From assembly GCA_029215795.1 (NCBI GenBank), contig JARDYH010000006.1:28535501-28599500 (forward strand): a stretch of 64,000 nt of DNA, given 5' to 3'. A model generated the notes under the pieces. That model searched no databases. It worked only from the letters and a program-made list of their open reading frames with translations, and was not told where the DNA came from. The translations under genes were made by a program, and so were the position numbers. Origin of the DNA: Anniella stebbinsi. Its lineage: Eukaryota; Chordata; Lepidosauria; Squamata; Anniellidae. Positions 1 to 10,120 of the stretch are shown one piece after another. The stretch's first letter is position 1, and every line of letters begins with the position of its first letter.

Positions 1-233
1 GATGAAACATTTGCTGCTCCTGAGGATGAAACATTTGCGACTAGAATCTTGGAGTTAGAGTCTAACGACTAAGACTCTAGTCGCAAATTAAATAACAATT
101 ATACATTTATGTTATTTAAACTATAAATATCGCGAAATAATGTTTTTTCCTCAAAGTGACACACCACCCGAGTTATGCTCAGTTTTTTGGCAAAGTTTGA
201 CACACCAAGCTCAAAAGGTTGCCCATCACTGAA
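1..233 (-). mobile_element. hAT-type DNA transposon fragment (cut by window edge)
   Basis: On the minus strand the segment begins with CAGTGATGGGCAACCTTTTG at 233-214 and continues into a GGTGTGTCAAA-type block. This is the usual start of non-autonomous hAT (Charlie-like) elements of vertebrates. A short direct repeat GATGAAACATTTGC occurs at 1 and 26, and the bases around 36-88 can form a hairpin with TTTGCGACTAGA at one arm. The other end lies outside the window, so no target duplication can be checked. Confidence 0.55.
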
Positions 234-517
234 CTAGATCTTAGTCAGCCACGGCTATCACCATGCAGTATATTATTAGAAATAGAGAACTATATTGCTG
301 CCATGTTAACAAATTACAGTAATTGGTTATCTTTGACTTTTTTAAAAAAAAAATGTCAATGGATTATAAATGGAAACTTCAGATGAATATGGTATATATT
401 TTTTTAAAAAACAATAAAAATTAGGATTATGGGGCCCTGCGTATTAAACACCATATTATACTGAAAACATGACTGTGAAATGTTCGTAATCCTAACTATG
501 TTCTTTGTCATCTGAAG
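234..517 (+). other. GMDS intron, 3' part before the exon
   Basis: This is AT-rich sequence ending in CATCTGAAG just before the exon, so an AG acceptor is present at 516-517. The pyrimidine tract in front of it is weak (TTCTTTGTCATCTG). No other feature is seen. Confidence 0.6.
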
Positions 518-627
518 ACATGAAGCTACATTATGGCGATCTCACAGATAGTACTTGCCTGGTGAAGATAATTAATCAAGTGAAGCCCACTGAAATTTAC
601 AATCTTGGAGCTCAGAGCCATGTCAAA
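518..627 (+). CDS. GMDS: GMDS internal exon (GDP-mannose 4,6-dehydratase)
   Basis: GMDS converts GDP-mannose to GDP-4-keto-6-deoxymannose, the first step of de novo GDP-fucose synthesis, in the cytosol with NADP(H). The exon starts in phase 1 (AC completing a split codon) and then reads 36 codons beginning [19 protein letters not shown] and ending NLGAQSHVK. It is bounded by an AG acceptor at 516-517 and a strong donor GTAAGTA from 628. The stretch corresponds to roughly residues 80-115 of the vertebrate enzyme, in the Rossmann NADP-binding domain; the conserved NLGAQSHV motif lies near the cofactor. The catalytic Tyr-x3-Lys comes from a later exon that is not in this window. The flanking exons are absent, which fits the very large introns known for this gene. 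Only one codon looks different from the mammalian sequence as I remember it (Gln where mammals have Glu). Confidence 0.93.
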
Positions 628-1769
628 GTAAGTAGCATTCATAACTAGGAGTTTTACAACAGTGATAAACACAAGTGGTTACCTGTGGTGGTGGGTGATT
701 AGAAACGTCTGCATTTTGCTACTGCTGCTTTTTCCAGATCGGATGTGCTTTTTATAACAAGAAATTAAACAAATTGATTGGATTCAAATAAGTACCAGTG
801 GAACTTGCTTTGCATTTCCCCTTCCTCTTCACACTGCAGCCACTTGGACGGCCCTCCAAAGTGGCATGGGATGTTGCACTGGAGCCTCATTGGAAGTGGA
901 AAATTAGCAGTACTTGGAGGTTCTACCTTGTGCAACCTGAAATGTCTTCTGTGCACTTGGATAGGTTTCACTCCAAGCCAATGTTCTTCTTTATTTTAAA
1001 ATGTTGGACTGGATCCATTGGAGCCCTAGGGTCATGATCAAACACTTTCTCTCTTATATAGGAAATTATATCTCTCATTTCCACTGATTGCACCCACCCA
1101 TGTTTCACTAAATGCTGTTCTGGAGAATCTGCCAATGCTTGAGAGCAGCTTCATGAACTGTGCAGGGGTACAGAGCGGGAAAGAGCAAACGGGAAAATCC
1201 ATCACTTTGGAGGTCATAAGACTTAAGCCTATTTTTATTGGTTTTATTTATATCGGTTATTCTGTGCAAAACTGGCCTAAATGCAATTGAACACTGTATG
1301 TATCTACTGGATGGGGATGGGCAGATGTTTCATGGCTTCTTTAAACGACATTTGGTTTTCTGCCAATTTGTGCGTGTCTGTGTATTTCTTTCACTTAACA
1401 TAGTCTTTTAACTTTGTAAATTGCTATCTTTCAGTTTTCTGGAATGTGAGCACTACTGTCAAAAATTCTTACAGATTTTTTGTGACTTAGCATTGTCATT
1501 TGTCATTTTTATATACAGTTACTTTCACTGAGTATAGTAGCATTATTAATAATGATGGTGATTTAATTTGCATGCCACTTTTCCATATAAATGGCCACTT
1601 GAAATGAAACATAGTATAGCAATCCAAATAAACAATTGTTCATTTCAATAATACTACCATTCTAACTGTTAGAAAGTCTGGTGTGACTTAAAGCGGAGTT
1701 GCTTCATACAAAGAAAGTGTGGTAACACAACATTTAGTATTAGAGTAAATAAATGCAAGCTAAAGCCAG
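628..1769. other. Intron sequence, no feature recognised
   Basis: Mostly AT-rich unique-looking DNA. Short open frames near 770-1040 occur on both strands and show no family resemblance. Confidence 0.5.
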
Positions 1770-2076
1770 TTTAGAAGAAGTTTGTTCATTCTGTTGTTTT
1801 CAGCCCAGTGCTCCAGCCTATCCAGATCACCTTGAAGTTTGTTTCTGTCTTCCAGGGTATTAGTTATCCAACCCAATTTTGTGTCATCTGCAAATTTGAT
1901 AAGCATTTCCTGCACCTCCTCATCCAAATCATTAATAAAAATGTTGGAGAGCACTGGGCCCTGGACTGAGCCCTGCAGTACCCTGCTTGTTTCCTCCCCC
2001 CCAGTTTGAGAAGGTACCATTGATAAGCATTCTTTGAGTCAGATTCTGCGCTCATTTCAGCTGGATTTTCTGGTGA
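1770..2076 (-). mobile_element. LINE reverse-transcriptase fragment (CR1/jockey-like), minus strand
   Basis: Translated on the minus strand, the segment gives a decayed piece of a non-LTR reverse transcriptase. It contains VQGPVLSNIFINDLDE, the catalytic-box region FADDTKLG, and then LEDRNKLQGDLDRLEHWAE. This order (GVPQGS-like box, FADD box, DLDRLEKWA helix) is typical of CR1-group LINEs of amniotes. Frames shift at both ends and only about 95 residues remain, so it is a dead 5'- and 3'-truncated copy. It is the same general type as the fragment at 20165-20945. Confidence 0.8.
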
Positions 2077-3738
2077 TACTAAATCAGATCTACTTTGAAG
2101 GTAGAATTAATGTATTGGGAAATGGAGAATATTTTCAGTTGCCCACAGCGACCCCAGATTAGGCAAGAGAAGTGGCTTCCACCATGCCACGTTTGTCTTG
2201 TTCAGTCAGCAAATATTGCAGAAATAAAGGTGCAAATAGTGAACTGTCAATTGGAAATTATTGCTTCCAGCATATGCACATGTCTAGTGTTTATTTTAGC
2301 CTTGTGAAGATATTGCAGGATATCAGGTAGAAACATTCCTATACTTTATGATTTGTATAAATGCACTGTCAGTTGCTCATTGTGTTTGGGGAGTGGGGTA
2401 TGTGGAGAGTCTAAGCTTGTCTGGTGTTCTGTTTACTTTAATGTAGTGATGTTCTAGTGTGTGTTGGGATTTTTTTGGTCAGCATAGTTTTCCCTTCCAG
2501 TTAATGTTATGAAAGCCTTGTGATAAAGTAAGGAAAATTAAGTAATAGGAAGTTAGTCTGGTTTCCTGTAGGAAACCAGGAAAGATTAAATTGAAGTCCA
2601 GGAAACATAGGCAACTTTCTTCTGAATCACAGATAAAGCTGATTATGACTTTTAAAATAGATAATTGAGGAGCGCATATTAAGAAAAGTAAGAGAAGGCC
2701 AGAGGATATAATAACCAGCATAGGAATGTGCTTCATTTAAAACCTTCTTTTAATTCATCCTTGTCAATCATTAGTCGGGAGATAGCCAGTTACCACCTGC
2801 TACACTATTATACTTCTATCCCTGCCCTCACTAGCTACTCATTGTACAGGCAGGCAGCCATCATAGTGTCACTCTGTTTTCCATATGAGAATGCTAAATG
2901 TGGCTTATCTTGCACTTCTCAACTTTGCTACAATGCCTAATGAATCCACGGATCTGTAATTATTTTTTATTTATGGAATATTGCAGCCAGATACCAATTG
3001 TTGTCTAATTGTATCTTGAGCATGTTTCAATGAAATTGAATAAATTATGTTTAAAAATACACTCCTCTTCATATGGCCAGGAAAATATTTTCTGCAATTG
3101 TCTATAACACAGGTGAATTTAATAGAGCATGTACTGTTTCTTTATATTTGCATGTAAACCTCTGCACACTCTAATATATTCCTTCTACATATCAAGTATT
3201 ATTTAAATAAATGAGTAATATTTTATTTGTTTTATTGCTTGCATCACACTTTTAAAAATAGGAACTTTTCCAAAATAGCTTGCAGAACAAAGCAACTAAA
3301 ACAATAATAAAAATAAATACATTTTACTAACAAACAGCTAACAGTTTATTGGTGAGTATAAATACTTGATTTTTTTCTATTTAAACTTTGCTGCTATATC
3401 AAAAATATTATTGTTAATAGCATTATTGAAAGTTAAGCTTAATGTAATATTAGAATTCTGCTTTTTACTTTTTGCCGAACACTGCACATACATCAGGTTG
3501 GATTCATAGTTTGGTGGTAATATCCCCTGTCCATTCAGGGGAAGCTCTTGCTGGTGTAATTGTGGTAGTAATTATTGCTTTTTTCTTCATCAACCTGCAG
3601 CCACCTATGCTCTTTGCAAATGTTCCCAGGAAGATCCCCTAACCCCTATAGACAGATTTTCAGGGGTTAAAGTGGCTGAAGAGGGGGAGTCAGCAAAAAT
3701 TGCTCTCCCACCCCAGTTCCACTAGCAGGAAGGAACCC
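2077..3738. other. Intron sequence, AT-rich, no gene
   Basis: Low-GC sequence with no recognisable coding segment. A stretch around 3480-3730 is less AT-rich and leads directly into DIRS copy A. Confidence 0.5.
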
Positions 3739-3871
3739 TTCTTCTTCGTGGTCTCTGTGCATCACATGCTATGGGCTCGCGCCGGCGCCGAGCCTCGATC
3801 GGAAAACTTCTATAGCCTAGACTCTTTTGGCGGCCATTGCGCATGCTCGGGTTCCCGCTTACCTCAGTTCT
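3739..3871 (+). repeat. DIRS copy A left inverted terminal repeat
   Basis: It begins CTTCTTCGTGGTCTCTGTGC and ends TTACCTCAGTTCT. It is complementary to 6673-6855 with some mismatches and carries the same CGCCGGCGCC core as copy B. Confidence 0.88.
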
Positions 3872-3987
3872 TTTTTGACCGCTGGGAGAATTTCGCTTGC
3901 AGATTTGTTCGTATTTGCTAGTTTTTTGCTTAGACTCTCTGTTTTTTTCTCTCTCTAGTGTAGTTTTCTAACTTTCCTCTTCTTCTT

Positions 3988-5343
3988 CCGCCCCATCATG
4001 GACCTGAGGAACCTCAACCAATTCATCTCCAACAAAATGTTCCGGATGGTCACGCTAGCCACAGTGCTCCCACTGTTAAAGAGGAACCGCTGGTTCACTC
4101 TACTGGACCTCAAGGACGCTTACTTCCACATCAGCATTTACCAACCGCATCAGAAATTTATCAGATTCACAATTGGCCCCACACTTATCAATTCACAGTC
4201 CTTCCCTTTGGTCTCAAAACAGCACCCAGGGTGTTCACAAAATGCATGAGCGCGGTCTGCGCTTTCCTGAGAACATCCGGCATAGAAATCTATCCGTACC
4301 TGGACGACTGGTTAATCGTCTCCCCTTCTAGATCACGGGCAGAGAGGGATGCCGCAACGACGAGACATCTGCTTCACAAGCTGGGACTGTTGATAAACAT
4401 GAACAAGTCCATCTTCATGCCAACACAGACCATCCAGCAATTTCTGCTGGACCACTACATCCCCACCAAGAATCCGAGGACAGTCAAACTGACTCTCCCC
4501 GGAGAGCTGCTGCCCCACATTGCATGGTGGACCGACCTACGCCACCTAAGGGACGACCCAGGCCCATCACACCTCCTAACATCGGATGCTTCCCTCCTCG
4601 GTTGGGGAGCTCATTGCGGCCACCTGACAGTCCAGGGCCAATGGACCACCAGAAACAAGTGTCTCCACATCAACATGCTAGAACTCCTAGCCGTGAAGAA
4701 GGCGCTACATGCATTTCAGACACACCTCCAGAACCACCACGTACGGATCATTTCCGACAACACCACCATCGTGTGGTATATCAACAAAGAAGGGGGTAGG
4801 TGATCCCCACCCCTGCTCGCTCTGACCCTGGAAATCCTCCACTGGGCCATCCATCGCGGCATCCGCCTCTCGGCAATACACATATCAGGAACGCAGAATG
4901 TTCATGCGGATATTCTCAGGAGACAGTTCCAGGACACTCACGAATGGGCGCTATCCCGCACAGTCCTCAACCTCCTGTTTCATCGGTGGGGAACCCCGCT
5001 ACTGGACTTGTTTGCGACCCAGGACAATGCTGTCTGCGACGCCTTCTGCTCGAGAGCGGACACGGGCAGCTTCTCTCTGGGAGATGCCTTCAACATGCCG
5101 TGGCCGATGGGACTTCTTTACGCCTTCCCCCCCTTTCCACTGGTGGCCAAAGTAGTTACGAGACTCTACCGGTACCAGACCAATGCCATTCTGATAGCTC
5201 CATGGTGGCCACGACAGGCGTGGTTCACACCTTTACTAACAATGGCCAAGGGGGGGAGTATTGGCAGCTACCTCTACGGCCGGATCTGCTCTCCAAGGAT
5301 CGGGGCAGGGTTCTACACCCAGACATACAGCAACTCCGACTGA
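3988..5343 (+). pseudogene. DIRS copy A RT/RNase H/methyltransferase-like pol remnant
   Basis: Pieces of one pol protein can be followed through three frames. The first (3988-4230) holds the RT fingers and palm with KRNRWFTLLDLKDAYFHI. A frameshift near 4190-4230 leads to 4231-4803, which has the catalytic YLDDW box and RNase H motifs SDASLLGWGA, LELLAVKKAL and ISDNTTIVWYINKEGG. Between TQTIQ and QFLLDHY (about 4437) some 80 residues present in copy B are missing. RNase H then ends at a TGA near 4801-4803. The methyltransferase-like part (5008-5343) keeps LYAFPPFPL and ILIAPWWPRQ. In life the protein would copy the element RNA into DNA. The frameshifts and deletions make this copy inactive. 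Confidence 0.88.
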
Positions 5344-5347
5344 CTGC

Positions 5348-6392
5348 ATGGCGCATACGACCAGATGGCAGGACCTAGATTTACCGACACCTCTCCAAGA
5401 CATCCTCCGGGAGGCATGTAGACCTGCCATAAGAGCTTCCTACGACTACAAATGGCGCAGATTCTCTGATTTTACTTCTGCTATGAGCAAAGATCCAAGG
5501 ACCTGCCCAATTCAGGAAGTTCTCCTCTTCTTGCATTCTCTTCATGAAAAAGGTCTGAAAACTTCCTCGATTAGAGTTTATCTAGCTGCCATTTCTGTCA
5601 ACCATGATTTGGTGGACCAATACTTGGTTTTTTCTCACCCATTGACTAAGTGCTTCCTCAAAGGGTTGCGCAATGTACATCCACCAGTTCGATCGTTAGT
5701 TCCCCAGTGGAGCCTCTCAGTGGTCTTGGCGGCATTAAGTGCAAAGCCCTTTGAGCCTCTGGCAACTATTGACGTTAGACTCCTAACGCTAAAGGTGGTG
5801 TTTTTGGTTGCCACCACTTCGGCACGGAGAAGCTCAGAACTCTGTGCCCTACTCGTGGACCCACCTTACACAGTTTTTTAGTGACAGAGTGGTTCTTCGA
5901 CCAAATCCATCTTTTCTGCCAAAGGTGGTGTCTCCGTTCCATCTGAATCAGGATATTGTACTACCTACCTTCTTCCACTCACCTACAGACCCGTTTAGCA
6001 TGAAGCTCCACTTTCTGGACGTGCGACGTGCACTAGCTTTCTACAAATCAAGATCCGCTGCTTTTCGAAAATCAAACAGATTATTTATCTGCTATGGTGG
6101 GAAAGAAAAGGGCCAGCCTGTGTCACCACAAAGGTTGGCACGGTGGATCGTTCAGACTATCACGTTGGCCTATCAACTAGCCGGTAAACAAGCACCAGAC
6201 GCCTTGAAGGCACATTCCATCAGATCACTATCCACGTCTACTGCTGTAAGCCGGGGTGTCTCAATCCCGGATGTGTGCAGAGCAGCGACCTGGTTGAATC
6301 CCTCGACTTTTGTCACTCACTATAACCTGGATGTTAGAGCCCGAAAAGACTCGTCCTTTGGTCGGGCTGTGCTCTCTGCGATTCTTCAGTGA
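5348..6392 (+). pseudogene. DIRS copy A tyrosine recombinase (frameshifted)
   Basis: This is a YR-type integrase of about 345 codons in two frames. The first (5348-5881) holds the N-terminal SAM-like domain (ASYDYKWRRF, SSIRVYLAAIS) and the box-I arginine region TTSARRSSELCAL. A frameshift near 5870 leads to the second (to 6392), with the box-II motif HSIRS (normally HxxR, retained) and the catalytic tyrosine in FVTHYNLDV. YRs of DIRS elements are thought to insert a circular DNA copy into the genome. Only one frameshift and no deletion is obvious here, so this is the best preserved part of copy A. It precedes the CCTCCGGTAAGT motif and the internal complementary region. Confidence 0.9.
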
Positions 6393-6438
6393 TTTTTCAG
6401 CAGGCCTCCCTCCTCCGGTAAGTTATTGCTGATTAATC

Positions 6439-6534
6439 GCCCATAGGGTGTGATGCACAGAGACCACGAAGAAGAAATGCAGGTTGCTTACCTGTAACTG
6501 TAGTTCTTCGAGTGGTCATCTGTGCATTCACACA
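6439..6534 (+). repeat. DIRS copy A internal complementary region
   Basis: The first part is the reverse complement of the left end (GTGTGATGCACAGAGACCAC then GAAGAAGAAA). The second part is the reverse complement of the right end (GCAGGTTGCTTACCTGTAAC onward). The two ends are therefore fused inside the element, as required by the DIRS rolling/circle model. Confidence 0.9.
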
Positions 6535-6672
6535 ACCCACCCACCGTCTCCTCTTGGCCTCGCTGAGTATGCCAGGTCATAGAGAGTACCATTGCGCATG
6601 CATACAAAAATTCCTTTATGCTTTTCCTCTTATTGTTCACTACCTCGTTCGTGAGGCAAATTACGGTCTCAT

Positions 6673-6855
6673 AGAACTGAGGTAAGCAGGAACCCGAGCA
6701 TGCGCGATGGGGCGGTGGGGGGAGAGGTTGCCGCCAAAAGAGTCTAGGCTATAGAAGTTTTCCGATCGAGGCTCGGCGCCGGCGCGAGCCCATAGGGTGT
6801 GAATGCACAGATGACCACTCGAAGAACTACAGTTACAGGTAAGCAACCTGCATTT
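6673..6855 (-). repeat. DIRS copy A right inverted terminal repeat
   Basis: Starts AGAACTGAGGTAAGCAGG and ends GTAAGCAACCTGCATTT. It has an outer extension of about 27 bp that the left repeat lacks. Confidence 0.88.
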
Positions 6856-8204
6856 CCATTCACAGAACATGAACTCGATCCAGCCAGTCAAGTGTATTCT
6901 CAGACATTACAGTGGGAAAATGATGTATGCAGCAATTAAAGACACTGTTTAATTTAAATCAGTTTGCTTCCTTTAACTTTCTGCATGGTGGTTCAAATTC
7001 CTGGGGAAATGCTTGAGTTCTGTATCAAAAAATTGATAAAAGACCCCTAATGACAACTTACGCTGAAAAATTCCTTTATGAGAACGATTTATTTTTAATC
7101 TTTGCTTTGTGTTCTTTAACCAATTTCTGATCCATGAGAGGAATATACTGCATATTGATTTGGATCACATGTCTCATATGCAGCTCTTACTATATTGTTA
7201 ATTTCCACACTGTTGCCTTCAGAAAATGGCATGGGATTAACTGCAGAGCTGATATTTAAATTGCTTCCAACTCAGTAATATAGGAGTAACCTCTAAGATG
7301 AATCCAGCAAAATTTAAGTCAATTACTCTCCTTATGACCATATTGAGCAGTTTGTTGGGTAGAACTCAAATGCAACAGAGGTCTCAGGGGAGATCAAACT
7401 TAACAGCAAAAATGTGTTGTAAAAATCAGCTTTGTGTGGGTTTTGTTACATGCAGATCTTTTATACTATGTAAATATTCTCTGTGGTAGAGAGCAGACTA
7501 TGAAAATCTGGTGATACCTGTCCAAACAGATTGTTTTATTAGATCTTAGAGGAGTTGTAACTTTGATAGAAGCTAATAATGTTTGGAATTTCTCTTAAAA
7601 TTAGTGGACCACACAAAAGTGTATTTGTTTACTTTGTGTAAAATCTGAGCCACTTGCTATATAACTAAGTATTGTCTCGCCTGAACAAAATCTATAAATA
7701 ATATGTTATTTTAATAGGGCAGTATAATTTTCTTCTATTGAAATAGTTAATTAAATCATTTTCCCATTTTAAATAAACACTTGCATGTGGGTAAAATACT
7801 GGGGAGCAATTAATACTGGGGTATTTACACGGAGACCAGTTTCATCTTAAATGGGTGTTTCAATCTGCAAAATATAATTTGTTTTTAATAGGTAAAATAT
7901 ATAGCCAAAATTATTGTTTATGTAGTTTGTTATCATCGCTGGTTATTTAGTGAGGTATCTGTAATTTACATCAATGCATCTCAATGTCTTTGGTTAGATC
8001 ATTCTCAAGGATTGTAAAAGCATTTTGCATATTAAAATACTTCAGGACATAATCTTGAAAAGCTTTAAAAGTTTTTGTTGCAATGTTTGTAAGACTCATT
8101 ATTTTAATCTTGAACAAATTGGAAAACAAAGTACTTGCTCAAATGATTCTCACATAACCAAAGGATTTTTTTAAAAAATTAGAAGTGCTTCATTTTATTG
8201 AGTT
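6856..8204. other. Intron sequence, no feature recognised
   Basis: AT-rich DNA without recognisable coding or repeat structure. The short open frame at 7298-7489 has no family features. Confidence 0.45.
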
Positions 8205-8335
8205 CATTTATTTATTTATTTATTTAAAAAAGTATATCCTGCCTTTCCAAAAAGATTGAAGTGGCTTAGATGGAAAAAGAAATACAATAGGTAATATATA
8301 AAAATACAATTAAAATACAACAAAACAAACATCAT
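8205..8335 (-). repeat. LINE 3'-tail-like repeat with (TTTA)n
   Basis: A (TTTA)n run at 8205-8225 is followed by TATCCTGCCTTTCC and then A-rich tracts with repeated AAAATACAA words. This is the reverse complement of the 3' end of squamate LINE (L2/CR1-like) repeats, seen again at 28739, 38043 and 42905. Confidence 0.5.
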
Positions 8336-8586
8336 TATCTAAAATTCATTACTTCATTTCAACTGGATTATTCATGTACTATTTTAAACAGTCCTCTGAG
8401 GTGGGCCATTAATGTTCTAATTTTAAAGATGAGGGATTGAAAAGCTGCTCTGGACAACGTGGGAGCTGCTGCTGGGGGTTCCCAGGAGAAGGGAGAATCA
8501 GTGAAAATTGCCTCGTCCCACTTCCTGCTTCTGCTAAGCATTGGTCCTTCCTATGAATAGTCTAGATCCAGTGTGGAGGAGCTAAG

Positions 8587-8672
8587 GCTGCAATCCTATA
8601 TACATGTATTTGGGAGTGAGTTCACTCACTCAGTAGACTTACTTCTGAGTAAACTTGCATAGGGCCATGCTT
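8587..8672. repeat. Interspersed repeat of the AAACATGCATAGG type
   Basis: Contains GCTGCAATCCTATATACATG and, in opposite sense, ACTTCTGAGTAAACTTGCAT. The same words occur at 14636-14670, 23990-24055, 39677-39735, 40920-41045, 42413-42445 and 62100-62150, so it is a dispersed family. In the copy at 40920 these words are its inverted ends. Confidence 0.5.
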
Positions 8673-9814
8673 TTGAAACTGTTGTAGTTCAGTCCTAAGA
8701 TTTGCTGTGCCACTACATAAGTGTTTAGGATGGAGCATTCCATCTGATATAGTGGCACAATGCCAGCAAGTAATGGTATGATGGTGATGGTGCAAAAATG
8801 TTTCTCTGTTGTGTGTGTCACATACATGTTGGTGTCCATGTTTAGACACTGGGTGCCAGTGAAAGACTTTTTACAGTTATTGTTTTGTTTTGGTTCAGTA
8901 GAAAACTGCATTTTTAAGCGTAGTGAAAGTGTTGTTTTCTTTTTGTCGAATAGATGGCAGCAGAGTGTTAGACAACAGACCATTCAATTCCTCTTACTGT
9001 AATTAAAGAAGCATGACAGGCAGTAGACTTTTATCAACTGCAAGTCTTGTAGAAGTTATAGTTATACATTAAATAAGAAAGAATGCTACTATTAATAATG
9101 CCCAAGAAAAAAAGACAGAGAAGGTTTTGCAATGCTATGCATTCCTGAATAGTTCCAGGTGGGAAAATCTAATATTCTAAGGTATGACATCAACTCATGA
9201 AATGTGACTGAAGTCAGTAAGATAATATACACATCAAAATAAATAGACAGAGAAATAGAAAGTGTTCACAAGTTTCAAGTGAAGTAACTACTGCCTTGAG
9301 GTGTTGTGGGAATAAGCCTGCATGCCTCTTTAAAGATAAGCTAGTCAGAGAAAGGAAATGTCAGTCCTCAGATTGGACTGGCATTATTTAAGAATGGTGC
9401 TCAGGAATAAGGATTATGATTTTGTTTTTTAGGCAGTTTTTCTCATCCATACTATGATGGTGGAAGTTAATTTGCAATTAAAATGGAAAATATAGTTGTG
9501 TTCCTTTCAGGATAAGTTAACAAAACTAGGCATGTTCACTAAAAAAAGTTTCACTAAATAAAACCATTACTTTTAAAGAGGTAAATCAGTACATTTTATG
9601 CCAGAGGTGTGTGTGTGTGTGTAATCTTTAAAATAGATGCTTCAAGAACATTATATATTTCTCTTTTCCCCCCTTCAAAAACATTTTTGGGGGCTGAAGA
9701 ATCTTTGCAACAATTAGGCCATAGCAAAAGAAATTGCGTTTCAAATTAGTGTGTAATTATAAATCTTAAGAACTCAATTATACATTTTTTTCATTTAATT
9801 TAAATCTGCCAAGT
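8673..9814. other. Intron sequence with one (GT)n
   Basis: AT-rich sequence with a (GT)8 microsatellite at 9607-9622. Overlapping short frames at 8622-9002 on both strands have no recognisable product. Confidence 0.45.
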
Positions 9815-10120
9815 GTTCATCAGTGCATTTTATAAATATGAATGTTTTAAATGTTGGAGTAAATACACAATTCAGGCTAAATGAATGAGATGGGATTTAC
9901 TTTCCTGCATGTGCACAGAATTTGCTTTTGTTCAGATAGCTGAACTATGCTATCTGGGCTTGACCCAGCCAAAGTTATATTGTAGAGAGCTATATTAAGA
10001 AACTCACATTCAGTGTACATGCAGGAAAGTAAATCCCACGTAATTTGTTTAGCCTGAGTTATATACTTGCTACATTGTTTAAAACATTATATTTAAAACT
10101 GTATGCCATTTAAAGCTGGT
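9815..10120. mobile_element. Fold-back element with long imperfect inverted repeats
   Basis: GGGATTTACTTTCCTGCATG near 9892 is matched in reverse complement by ACATGCAGGAAAGTAAATCC near 10017 (21 bp perfect). The complementarity continues outward with gaps through TCAGGCTAAA / TTTAGCCTGA and ATGTTTTAAA / TTTAAAACAT, giving arms of about 80-100 bp. There is no open frame. This fits an old non-autonomous DNA transposon of fold-back type; the ends and target duplication are not defined. Confidence 0.6.

Larger units (their letters stand above)
3739..6855 (+). mobile_element. DIRS-like YR retrotransposon, copy A (internally deleted)
   Basis: This is a 3.1-kb DIRS-type element. It keeps a left inverted terminal repeat (3739-3871), an internal complementary region (6439-6534) and a right inverted repeat (6673-6855). 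Between them are RT, RNase H, methyltransferase-like and YR remnants. The whole gag and the N-terminal part of RT are missing: the 5' leader runs to about 3987 and then jumps into the RT at the conserved Arg-Pro-Ile-Met-Asp-Leu region. A second deletion removes part of the RT thumb near 4437. Several frameshifts and stops show that it is old. The ends are TTCTTCTTCG on the left and GCATTT on the right; no target duplication is seen, as expected for DIRS integration by a tyrosine recombinase. Confidence 0.92.
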
